From assembly GCA_040772905.1 (NCBI GenBank), contig JAXGXJ010000004.1:1-64000 (forward strand): a stretch of 64,000 nucleotides of DNA. Reading direction: 5' to 3'. Within the stretch, counting starts at the first letter, position 1; each line of letters begins with the position of its first letter. This DNA is from JAXGXJ01 sp040772905 (GTDB lineage Bacteria > Actinomycetota > Thermoleophilia > RBG-16-64-13). Below, one piece after another: positions 1-7,623 of the stretch. The translations under genes were made by a program, and so were the position numbers. The notes under the pieces are model-generated. The model had not been told where the DNA came from and ran no database searches. It saw nothing but the letters and a program-made list of their open reading frames with translations.

Positions 1-5
1 CTGGA

Positions 6-1547
6 TCAGTGCCTGAAGTGCCTCCGTCCTGTCACCACCATGGCCATGTCTCGCTCGTTGGCCAGCGCCAGCGATTCGTCGTCCCGCTTCGAGCCTCCCG
101 GGTGGATCACCGCGGTGGCACCGGCATCGGCGGCCACCTGCAGCGCGTCGGGGAAGGGGAAGAAGGCGTCCGACGCCACCACGCATCCGGCCAGCGGGAA
201 GCGGGCCCGGCTCACCGCCAGGTTGGAGGAGTCCACCCGGCTCATCTGGCCCGCGCCCACGCCGATGGTCATGAGGTCCTTGGCCAGGATGATGGCGTTC
301 GACTTGGTATGCTTCGCCACGCGCCAGGCGAACAGAAGGTCTCCCCACTCGGCTTCGGTCGGGCTGCGCTTGCTGATGACCTCCATGTTCTCGCGCTCGT
401 CGGCCTCGCAGTCCCAATCCTGCACCAGCAGGCCGGCATGGATTCGTTTCATGTCGAAGCTCTTGCCGCACACCTCGCGCCTCTGCTGCCCGGTGAGGAT
501 GCGGATGTTCTCCTTGCGCGTGAGGATCTCCATGGCTTCCGGCGCGTAAGCCGGCGCCCACAGCACTTCCACGAAGTTGGTGGAGAGCAGTTTGGCCGTA
601 TCCTCGTCCACTGTGCGGTTGACCGCGATCACGCCGCCGAAGGCCGACACAGGATCACACGAAAAAGCCTTGTCATAGGCGGAGGCCAGCGTCTCGGCCA
701 GGGCCACACCACAGGGGTTGTTGTGCTTGATGATCACGCATCCGGGCAGGCTGTACTCGTCCAGGGTGCGGCGGGCCGCATCGAGGTCGAGCAGATTGTT
801 GAACGACAGCGCGCCGCCGTGGAGCTGCTCCAGCATGCCGTTGGGTTCCTCGGCAGTGGCGGCCTCCACGTACCACGCCGCCCGCTGATGCGGGTTCTCG
901 CCGTAGCGCAGGTCCTTGACCTTGACGAAATCGAGCATCAGGTTGCCCGGGAAGTCGCTCTCCTGCTCGGCGAACCAAGTGGCGATGGCCGAATCGTAAT
1001 GCGCGGTGTGATGGAAGGCCTTGATGGCCAGCCGCTTACGCGTGGCCAGCGGCAACTCGCCGTCGTTGGCCTTGAGTTCGTCCAGCACCGCGTCGTAGTC
1101 GCCAGGATCGACCACCACGGCCACGCCGCCGAAGTTCTTGGCCGCGGCCCGCACCATGCAGGGCCCGCCGATGTCGATGTTCTCCACCGCGTCGGCTTCC
1201 TTCACGCCCCGCTGCGACGTCACCTCTTCAAACGGATAGAGGTTCACCACCACCAAGTCGATGGGCTTGATGCCCAGGTCGGCGATGGCCTTCATGTGCG
1301 TGGTGCGGCTGCGGTCGGCCAGGATGCCGCCGTGGATGGCGGGATGCAGGGTCTTGACGCGACCGTCCATGATCTCGGGAAAGCCTGTCACCTCTGAGAT
1401 GCCCACGATGGGTAGACCGGACTCCTTCAGAGAACGCGCAGTCCCCCCGGTGGACACGATCTCGTACCCCAACTCCACCAACCCGCGGACGAACGGTTCC
1501 AAGTCCCGCTTGTCCGACACCGACACCAATGCGCGCCTTTCCTTCAC
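6..1547 (-). CDS. purH: Bifunctional AICAR transformylase / IMP cyclohydrolase
   Basis: This cytosolic enzyme catalyses the last two steps of IMP synthesis: formyl transfer to AICAR, then ring closure to IMP. The N-terminal MGS-like cyclohydrolase domain is recognisable (ALVSVSDK, then STGGTA, then GRVKTLHPAIHGGIL), followed by the AICAR formyltransferase domain with KHNNPCG and SDAFFPFPD. I chose the GTG at 1547 because GAGGAGG lies 5-6 nt upstream; an ATG 10 codons earlier (1577) has no better ribosome site. The protein is then 513 residues, normal for the family. It is the last gene of purM-purN-purH. Confidence 0.96.
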   Translation of the reverse strand: MKERRALVSVSDKRDLEPFVRGLVELGYEIVSTGGTARSLKESGLPIVGISEVTGFPEIMDGRVKTLHPAIHGGILADRSRTTHMKAIADLGIKPIDLVVVNLYPFEEVTSQRGVKEADAVENIDIGGPCMVRAAAKNFGGVAVVVDPGDYDAVLDELKANDGELPLATRKRLAIKAFHHTAHYDSAIATWFAEQESDFPGNLMLDFVKVKDLRYGENPHQRAAWYVEAATAEEPNGMLEQLHGGALSFNNLLDLDAARRTLDEYSLPGCVIIKHNNPCGVALAETLASAYDKAFSCDPVSAFGGVIAVNRTVDEDTAKLLSTNFVEVLWAPAYAPEAMEILTRKENIRILTGQQRREVCGKSFDMKRIHAGLLVQDWDCEADERENMEVISKRSPTEAEWGDLLFAWRVAKHTKSNAIILAKDLMTIGVGAGQMSRVDSSNLAVSRARFPLAGCVVASDAFFPFPDALQVAADAGATAVIHPGGSKRDDESLALANERDMAMVVTGRRHFRH

Positions 1548-1596
1548 TCTTTCCTCCTCGTTTGAGACCGGTCCCACCCCGGTCGGTTCGTCGTAG

Positions 1597-2331
1597 CTAG
1601 TCCTCCACCCGCACCACTCGGCTGCCCGCCTGCGGCGCCATGACCTTGCCGGCCGCGATCTGACGGATGGTCTCGGGCAGCAACTCGTGCTCCACCGCGT
1701 GGATGCGCTCGGCCAGAGAGTCCACCGTGTCTCCCTGCAGCACCCGCACCGCCTCCTGGGCGATGATAGGCCCGCTGTCCATCTCCTCCTCCACGTAGTG
1801 CACGGTCACCCCGGTGACCTTGACCCCGTACTCGAGCGCGTCGGCGATGGCCTTGGTGCCCTTGAAAGAAGGCAGCAATGCCGGATGGACGTTGATGAGT
1901 CTGCCCGCGAACGCCCGCACGAAGGCCGGGGTCACCAGCCGCATGTAGCCGGCCATGACCACCAGGTCGGCGTGCGACTCCTGCACCGCGTCGATGAGAT
2001 GCGCGTCGTGGGCCTCGATACTCTCGTAAGCATCGTACGGCAGCACCGCAGTGGGCACGCCCCGCGACCACGCCCGTTGGATGACGGGCGCGCCCGGCAC
2101 ATCGGTGATCATGAGCGCCACGTCGAACACCAGCGCGCCCATCACAGGGGGGGTCCCCGTACCCGCTACCGGAGCCAACACCGGCGCACCGTCGGTGTCG
2201 GCCAGGATGCGCCGCTGCAACTGATCCACGATGGCCTGGAAGTTCGAGCCGTTCCCCGACGCCAGCACCACGATCTTGAAGAAGGTACAGGGATCCCCCG
2301 GCACCCAGGATTGCCCGCTGGTGAACCTCAC
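1597..2331 (-). CDS. purN: Phosphoribosylglycinamide formyltransferase (GART)
   Basis: It transfers a formyl group from 10-formyl-THF to GAR in purine synthesis. ASGNGSNFQAI gives the N-terminal phosphate-binding motif, NVHPALLPSFKG the catalytic Asn/His segment, and HYVEEEMDSGPII the catalytic Asp. The GTG start overlaps the purM stop (GTGA), with GGAGG 8 nt upstream, so translation is probably coupled to purM. At 244 residues it is longer than the usual ~200: there is a ~19-residue N-terminal extension before the first strand and an apparent insertion around residues 40-60. An internal GTG (residue 10) is the alternative start but has a weaker ribosome site. Confidence 0.93.
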   Translation of the reverse strand: MRFTSGQSWVPGDPCTFFKIVVLASGNGSNFQAIVDQLQRRILADTDGAPVLAPVAGTGTPPVMGALVFDVALMITDVPGAPVIQRAWSRGVPTAVLPYDAYESIEAHDAHLIDAVQESHADLVVMAGYMRLVTPAFVRAFAGRLINVHPALLPSFKGTKAIADALEYGVKVTGVTVHYVEEEMDSGPIIAQEAVRVLQGDTVDSLAERIHAVEHELLPETIRQIAAGKVMAPQAGSRVVRVED

Positions 2332-3398
2332 GCCACACCCTCCAGGGTCACCCGGACGTCGCCCGCACCCGCGGCCACCTCGCCCAATCTCACAACCTCC
2401 TCACCGGCCGCCCGCAGGCGCTCAGCCGCTTCCGCCGCCGAGGCCGCCGACACCACCAGCACGAACCCGATACCCATGTTGAAAGTCTTGTACATCTCTT
2501 GCTCGGGGACTGCGCCCAACTCCTGTATGACGCGGAACGCGCTGGGCACCTGCCATTCAGTGAAATCCAGATGGGCGCAGAGTCCGTCGGGGATGACCCG
2601 GGCCAGGTTGCCGGTCATGCCGCCACCCGTGATATGCGCCATGGCCCGCACGGGCAGGCCCGCGTCCAAGACGCTCAACACGCTGCGCACGTAGATGCGC
2701 GTGGGCCGCAGAAGCACGTCGGCAAAGGTCTCCGCCGGATCGCAGCCGCCGGGGAAAGGCTCGTCCAGCCCGCGGCCGCTCACTTCCACCACCTTGCGCA
2801 GCAGAGAGTAGCCGTTGGAGTGGAACCCGCTCGAGACGAGCCCAAGCACCACGTCGCCGGCCTGCACCGAGGCCGGATCCACCAGCTTGGCGCGTTCACC
2901 AAGCCCCACGCAGAAGCCGGCCAAGTCGAACTCCCCCGGAGAGTAAAGCCCCGGCATCTCGGCCATCTCGCCGCCCACCAGGGCGCAACCCGCCTGGCGA
3001 CACCCTTCGGCCACGCCGCCCACGATGCGGGCCATCTCCTCCGGCTCCAGCCGCCCCACAGCCACGTAGTCCAAGAACAGCACCGGCCGGGCGCCGCTGC
3101 AGAGCACGTCGTTCACCGACATGGCCACCAGATCTATACCTACTGTGTCCAGCCGTCCTGTCTCCTGAGCCATGAGCAGCTTGGTGCCCACCCCGTCAGT
3201 GGCGGTGATGAGCACCGGGTCTTCCAACCCTTTGGGCAGCTCGAACAGTCCGGCGAAGCCCCCCAGCGACCCCACCACTCCGGGTATGTAGGTGCTCTCC
3301 GCATCCCTCTTGATCCGACGCACCGCCTCCTCGCCCGCCTCGATGTCCACGCCGGCGGCGCGATAGGTGAGTCCGTCGCCATCAGTACGCGTTGACAC
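2328..3398 (-). CDS. purM: Phosphoribosylformylglycinamidine cyclo-ligase (AIR synthetase)
   Basis: ATP-dependent ring closure of FGAM to AIR. TYRAAGVDIEAGEEAV near the N terminus, the DGVGTKLLMAQ phosphate-binding segment, and AHITGGGMTGNLARV in the C-terminal half are typical of PurM. The length, 356 residues, is normal. It starts at GTG, overlaps the end of the small upstream membrane-protein gene by 17 nt, and overlaps purN by 4 nt. The three genes are therefore likely one transcript, running away from the divergent cobalamin operon. Confidence 0.96.
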   Translation of the reverse strand: MSTRTDGDGLTYRAAGVDIEAGEEAVRRIKRDAESTYIPGVVGSLGGFAGLFELPKGLEDPVLITATDGVGTKLLMAQETGRLDTVGIDLVAMSVNDVLCSGARPVLFLDYVAVGRLEPEEMARIVGGVAEGCRQAGCALVGGEMAEMPGLYSPGEFDLAGFCVGLGERAKLVDPASVQAGDVVLGLVSSGFHSNGYSLLRKVVEVSGRGLDEPFPGGCDPAETFADVLLRPTRIYVRSVLSVLDAGLPVRAMAHITGGGMTGNLARVIPDGLCAHLDFTEWQVPSAFRVIQELGAVPEQEMYKTFNMGIGFVLVVSAASAAEAAERLRAAGEEVVRLGEVAAGAGDVRVTLEGVA

Positions 3399-3669
3399 GG
3401 TCCGCCTCCGAGGTGAGAGTGGTCTGGCCGGCTGTGGCCTTCGCAGTCGTCTTGACGGTGGTACTCGCCGGCTCGGAATCGCCGCCCAGGCCTAAGCGCC
3501 AAGACGGAAGCTGCACCGGGGTGAGGAACACGATGACGCACACCACGGCCACCAGGCACAGCCCGGCCACGCCCAGCAGTCTGCGACTGCGCTCGAGCGT
3601 GCCCCGCAGCGTGCTCAGGAAGAACCCGCTGAGCAAGAAGAAGAGTACGACACCGATAGAGCTTTTCAC
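3382..3669 (-). CDS. Small two-helix membrane protein, function unknown
   Basis: A 95-residue protein with two hydrophobic segments (about residues 3-18 and 32-50) and a Thr/Ser/Ala-rich hydrophilic C-terminal tail. I do not recognise a family. It starts at GTG and overlaps purM by 17 nt, so it would be the first gene of the purM transcript. No convincing Shine-Dalgarno sequence precedes it. The hydrophobic pattern and operon position argue for a real gene, but a non-coding leader is possible. Confidence 0.5.
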   Translation of the reverse strand: MKSSIGVVLFFLLSGFFLSTLRGTLERSRRLLGVAGLCLVAVVCVIVFLTPVQLPSWRLGLGGDSEPASTTVKTTAKATAGQTTLTSEADRVNAY

Positions 3670-3763
3670 GCACCACAGCGTATCAGAACGCGTCCCGCGT
3701 CTCTACCCGCGTGGGTCCGCACAGGGCGTCTCTGCCTAAGGTCTCCGGGGGCCACCGGCGCGG

Positions 3764-3793
3764 TTGAACAAATCCCCGAGCGAGTGCTAGAGT
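3764..3793 (+). promoter_or_regulatory. Candidate sigma70-type promoter of the cobalamin uptake operon
   Basis: TTGAAC (3764-3769) and TAGAGT (3788-3793) are separated by 18 nt and lie just before the cobalamin riboswitch. The match to consensus is moderate (4/6 in each box), and the position is right for the riboswitch transcript. Confidence 0.4.
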
Positions 3794-3799
3794 CCACCT

Positions 3800-3955
3800 G
3801 CAAGCATGGTGCCTCCGCAGTCAGGCTCCGCGTGAGTGGAGCCGAGAGGGAAGCCGGTGAGATGCCGGCGCGGTCCCGCCACTGTCACCGAAGCTCGCGT
3901 CGATGGAAGGACACACCATCGGGCAAGACTTTGGAAGCCAGATACCTGCTGGGGA
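3800..3955 (+). promoter_or_regulatory. Cobalamin (AdoCbl-type) riboswitch
   Basis: The core AGCCGGTGAGATGCCGGC followed by GGTCCCGCCACTGT and the B12 box GAAGCCAGATACCTGC (about 3934-3949) are the diagnostic elements of cobalamin riboswitches. It sits about 155 nt upstream of the binding-protein gene at 4110. The expression platform (3956-4109) contains GTCCCGA-atc-TCGGGAC (3993-4009), a perfect 7-bp hairpin, but no U-tract was seen. Control could therefore be at translation or by an unusual terminator. The expected effect is reduced importer expression when cobalamin is abundant. Confidence 0.93.
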
Positions 3956-4109
3956 GGAGGAGCAGACGCTCTCCGTGGAGAGAGCGCACTCCGTCCCGAA
4001 TCTCGGGACGCCGACTCGGTTCGACCACATGCTGGTCCGGCCGGGGAGTAGCTGACCTGCTCTCCACCATCTTGCGGCCGTGACATAGGTCGAACTGAAA
4101 GGAGTCCGC

Positions 4110-5171
4110 ATGAACGGACGCCCACGGCCCCATCGCCAAGGGATGGGGCGCCGCTCGCCGTCGGCACGACGGAACGCATTCTCTCTCACCACGTCCCTGC
4201 TCATCGCCCTGCTGCTCGTCACGCTGCTCGCCACGGCCACCCTGGCCGGAGGCTGCGGCTCAAACGACCAGACCACGACGACGGCCGCTCCCCCCGCGGA
4301 AGAGACGACCACCACGGCGGCGGCCTCCGGCCCCATCGTGCCCGGAGGCTTCCCGGTTGTTCTCACCGATGACCTAGGCGTGGAGGTCACCATCCCCACC
4401 GAGCCCATGCGGATCGTGTCCACCGCACCGGCCAACACGGAGATGCTCTTCGCCCTGGGGCTGAACGAGCGCATCGTGGGCGTCACATCCCTGGACGACT
4501 ATCCCCCCGAAGCCGCCGATGTGGCCAAGGTGGGCGATTTCCAGGTGAACACCGAGGCGGTCATGGCCCTCAGCCCCGATCTGGTGGTGGGCTACGCCGG
4601 CAACCAGGAGGCTCTAGCCCCCGTGCAGTCGGCTGGAGCCCCGGTGATGATCCTCGATCCGACCACGCTCAAAGAGATCTACGATGACATCCTGTTGGTG
4701 GGCACCGCCACCGGTACGGCTGCCGCCGCTGCCAAGCTGGTGGAGTCCATCAAGGCCGAGGTGGCCGCCGTCATTAAGGTCACCGAGGGCATCACCGAGT
4801 CCCCCAAGGTCTTCTACGCGCTGGACAACACCCTGTGGACCGCGGGCCCGGGCTCGTTCGTGGACGAGCTGCTGAGCCTGGTGAACGCCACCAACGTGGG
4901 GGCCATGCAGGGCGACAGCGCCGCCGTCCAGCCCTACTTCCAGTTCGCGCCCGAACAGCTCATCGCCGCCGACCCCGACGTCATCCTGCTGCCCAACACG
5001 GCCTACACGAGCGTGGATGAGTTCGTCTCCGACGCCCGTTTCGCCAGCCTGCGAGCGGTGAAGGAGGGGCGCGTGGTGCTCATCGACGACGTCATCATCA
5101 CCCGACCGGGTCCGCGCATCGGCCAAGGTCTCAAGACGCTGGCTGCAGCCGTGCACCCGGGGGCTTTCTAG
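4110..5171 (+). CDS. btuF: Cobalamin-type ABC transporter substrate-binding lipoprotein
   Basis: Extracellular binding component of a BtuFCD-like importer. The N terminus has a basic stretch, a hydrophobic helix (about residues 27-47) and a lipobox ending AGGC, then a Thr-rich linker. The mature part is a helical-backbone binding protein of the FecB/BtuF class: it has VLTDDLGVEVTIPTEP, then RIVSTAPANTEMLFALGLN, and the C-terminal half has VILLPNTAY. AAAGGAG precedes the ATG. The riboswitch upstream supports a corrinoid ligand; sequence alone would also allow a siderophore. Confidence 0.88.
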   Translation: MNGRPRPHRQGMGRRSPSARRNAFSLTTSLLIALLLVTLLATATLAGGCGSNDQTTTTAAPPAEETTTTAAASGPIVPGGFPVVLTDDLGVEVTIPTEPMRIVSTAPANTEMLFALGLNERIVGVTSLDDYPPEAADVAKVGDFQVNTEAVMALSPDLVVGYAGNQEALAPVQSAGAPVMILDPTTLKEIYDDILLVGTATGTAAAAAKLVESIKAEVAAVIKVTEGITESPKVFYALDNTLWTAGPGSFVDELLSLVNATNVGAMQGDSAAVQPYFQFAPEQLIAADPDVILLPNTAYTSVDEFVSDARFASLRAVKEGRVVLIDDVIITRPGPRIGQGLKTLAAAVHPGAF

Positions 5172-5183
5172 AGGCATGAGTCT

Positions 5184-5231
5184 CGCTCCGCCCAGGAGCT
5201 TGCTGTGCGCTCCGCCCAGGAGCCTGCTGTG
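5184..5231. repeat. 24-bp tandem duplication between binding protein and permease genes
   Basis: Two head-to-tail copies of a 24-nt unit (5184-5207 and 5208-5231) differ at one base (T/C at unit position 17). They fill most of the gap between the two transporter genes. No coding role is apparent. Confidence 0.8.
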
Positions 5232-5263
5232 ACTCCTCGCCTGTGTCCCGCGAGGAGTCGGCC

Positions 5264-6301
5264 GTGAGCACGCCGACCGGCCGTCGCGTGTCCTACCGCC
5301 TGGTCATGGCCGTCTTGGTGGCGGCTTTGATCGCGGCGGTGGTGACGGCGACGGTGGTCGGCGCCGCCGGCCTCACTGCGGGGGAGGCTCTGCGAGCCCT
5401 CTTCGCCCTGTTCGCCGGCGGCGCCGACGCCACGGGCGCGTTCCCCGACTGGGCCCCCCGCCTGCTGCTCGATCTGCGGCTGCCCCGCATGGTCCTCGCG
5501 CTGGTGGCCGGCGCCGCGCTCTCCACGGCCGGCGCTTCCTTCCAAGGTGTCTTCCGCAACCCATTGGCCGAGCCCTACCTGCTCGGCGTATCGGCCGGCG
5601 CCGGCCTGGGAGCCACCATCGCCATCGTGTGGAAGCCGCTGGGCGCGGGCGTGTTCGGGGTGCCTGTGTTGGCCTTCGTCGGCGGCGCTCTGGCCGCCTT
5701 CCTGGTCTATCGTCTGGCCACCTTTTCCGGCCAGACCGGCAGCGCCTCGCTGCTCCTCTCGGGCGTGGCCGTGGGTTCCACCCTCACAGCCGTCATGTCG
5801 TTCCTCATGGTGGCCACCGAACGCGACCTGCACACGGTCATCGTCTGGCTCATGGGCGGTGTCACCACGGCCAGCTGGACCAAGGTGTTCATCACCCTGC
5901 CGGTGGTGGCCGCCGGTTTCGTCTACATGATGCTCATGTCCCGGCGCATGAACCTCCTTCTCATGGGGGAGGAACGGGCCCGTGAACTCGGCGTCGACAG
6001 CCAGCGCACCCGCCGCAACCTCATGATCGTGGCCTCGCTCACCACCGCCGCCGCCGTCGCTTTCACCGGACTCATCGGCTTCATCGGCCTGATGGTGCCG
6101 CACATCATGCGCCTGGTGGTGGGCCCCGACCATCGTCGATTGCTGCCGGCCACGGCCCTCTTCGGCGCCCTACTGCTGCTCTTGGCCGATACCGTGGCCC
6201 GCACCGCCCTGGCCCCCGCGGAGATCCCGGTGGGGATCATCACCGCCGCGACAGGAGGGCCCTTCTTCCTGTACCTGCTGCGGGTGAGGAGGGGCGCATG
6301 A
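5264..6301 (+). CDS. btuC: Cobalamin-type ABC transporter permease (FecCD/BtuC family)
   Basis: Inner-membrane channel of the importer, with about ten hydrophobic helices across 345 residues. Family motifs are LRLPRMVLALVAGAALSTAG with FRNPLAEPYLLGVS in the first half and GLIGFIGLMVPHIMRL near the end. I prefer the GTG at 5264, which has GAGGAG about 7 nt upstream, over the GTG at 5243. Its stop overlaps the ATPase start (ATGA), indicating translational coupling. Confidence 0.92.
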   Translation: MSTPTGRRVSYRLVMAVLVAALIAAVVTATVVGAAGLTAGEALRALFALFAGGADATGAFPDWAPRLLLDLRLPRMVLALVAGAALSTAGASFQGVFRNPLAEPYLLGVSAGAGLGATIAIVWKPLGAGVFGVPVLAFVGGALAAFLVYRLATFSGQTGSASLLLSGVAVGSTLTAVMSFLMVATERDLHTVIVWLMGGVTTASWTKVFITLPVVAAGFVYMMLMSRRMNLLLMGEERARELGVDSQRTRRNLMIVASLTTAAAVAFTGLIGFIGLMVPHIMRLVVGPDHRRLLPATALFGALLLLLADTVARTALAPAEIPVGIITAATGGPFFLYLLRVRRGA

Positions 6302-7593
6302 CCGGAGAAGGCAGCGCCACTGTGCGGGGGCGCACGACCACCGTGTTCGAGACCCGCGGGCTGGAGGTGGTCCTGGGCGGCCGCACCGTGCTCGGCCCGC
6401 TCGACATGACCATCGACCGCGGCACCTTCCTGGGCATCCTGGGTCCCAACGGCTCGGGCAAGACCACACTGCTCCGTGCCCTCACCGGCGCCGTGAAACC
6501 GGCCGCCGGGGTGGCCCTGCTCCACGGCCGGCCCATCCCCCACTACCGAGCCACCGAACTGGCCCGCGTGGTAGGAGTCGTACCCCAACAGTTCCACCTC
6601 GACTTCAGCTTCACTGTTCGTGAGATGATCGCGATGGGCCGCTACGCTCATGGAGGCGAACGCCCTCAGGACCGCGACTCGGCTGCCGATCCTGTGCAGG
6701 CGGCCATCGAAGAGACAGGCCTGGTCGACCTGGCAAACCGTCTGGTCACCGGCCTCTCCGGCGGTGAACGACAGCGAGCCCTCATCGCCCAGACCTTGGC
6801 CCAGGAGACCCCCATCGTCCTCTTGGACGAACCCCTCAACAACCTGGATCTCAACCACCAGCTGGAGATCATGCAGTTGCTGTCCCGGCTGCACGCGAAC
6901 GGCCGGACCATCGGCGTGGTGCTACACGACCTCAACATGGCGGCGCAGTACTGCCAGGAGTTGGTCTTGTTCCACGAAGGCCGCGTGGCGGCCCGGGGCG
7001 ATCCGGCCACAGTCCTCGATCCGCGACTCATACTCGATGTGTTCCGCGTACGCGTGGCCGTGCACCGCCAGAGTCAGCGACCGTACGTCACCCCTCTGTG
7101 GACGAAGGCTCACATCAAGGTGTGCCGCGAGATCAGCACCGGTGTCCACGTCATCGCCGGGGGTGGGGCAGCCTCGGGATTGGTGGAGGAACTGGTGATG
7201 CAGGGCTTCACCCCCAGCGTGGGTATCGTCAGCGTGTTCGACACCGACTACACCACCGCTCAGCGCTACGAGTTGGAAGTGGTCTCGGCCCCGCCCTTCC
7301 AGCCCTTCCCGGCCGACGCCCTAGACCAGCTGGAGGCCCTGCTTGCCGAGGCTGAGGTGATCGTCGTCGCCCCCATCTTCTTCGGCCCGGGCAACCTGGA
7401 GTCACTCCGCGCGGCGCTGCGCGGCCGCGCCGCCGGCAAGCAGGTCTTGCTGCTCGACGACCCCCCCGTGCACGAACGCGACCTCACCGACGGCGAAGCC
7501 GAACGCTTGGTCGACGAGCTCATCCAGGCGGGGGCAGTCAAGGTGAGAGATACCGCCGAGGTGCTCGCAGCACTCAGCCGCACGTCGGCCTGA
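6298..7593 (+). CDS. btuD: Cobalamin-type ABC transporter ATPase with C-terminal extra domain
   Basis: Cytosolic motor of the importer. Residues ~15-255 are a standard ABC ATPase: Walker A GPNGSGKTT, Q-loop VPQQFHLD, signature LSGGERQRA, Walker B IVLLDEP, and the switch His in VVLHDLNMA. Residues ~260-431 form an additional alpha/beta domain (HVIAGGGAASGLVEEL, then VIVVAPIFFGPGNLESLRAA) absent from the classical ~250-residue BtuD. Extended ATPases of this kind are, to my knowledge, found in some archaeal and anaerobic corrinoid importers, and their extra domain has no established role. It is the last gene of the riboswitch-controlled operon. Confidence 0.9.
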   Translation: MTGEGSATVRGRTTTVFETRGLEVVLGGRTVLGPLDMTIDRGTFLGILGPNGSGKTTLLRALTGAVKPAAGVALLHGRPIPHYRATELARVVGVVPQQFHLDFSFTVREMIAMGRYAHGGERPQDRDSAADPVQAAIEETGLVDLANRLVTGLSGGERQRALIAQTLAQETPIVLLDEPLNNLDLNHQLEIMQLLSRLHANGRTIGVVLHDLNMAAQYCQELVLFHEGRVAARGDPATVLDPRLILDVFRVRVAVHRQSQRPYVTPLWTKAHIKVCREISTGVHVIAGGGAASGLVEELVMQGFTPSVGIVSVFDTDYTTAQRYELEVVSAPPFQPFPADALDQLEALLAEAEVIVVAPIFFGPGNLESLRAALRGRAAGKQVLLLDDPPVHERDLTDGEAERLVDELIQAGAVKVRDTAEVLAALSRTSA

Positions 7594-7623
7594 TCCGGTC
7601 CCGCCGCTCGGCCGCGCGGGCGC

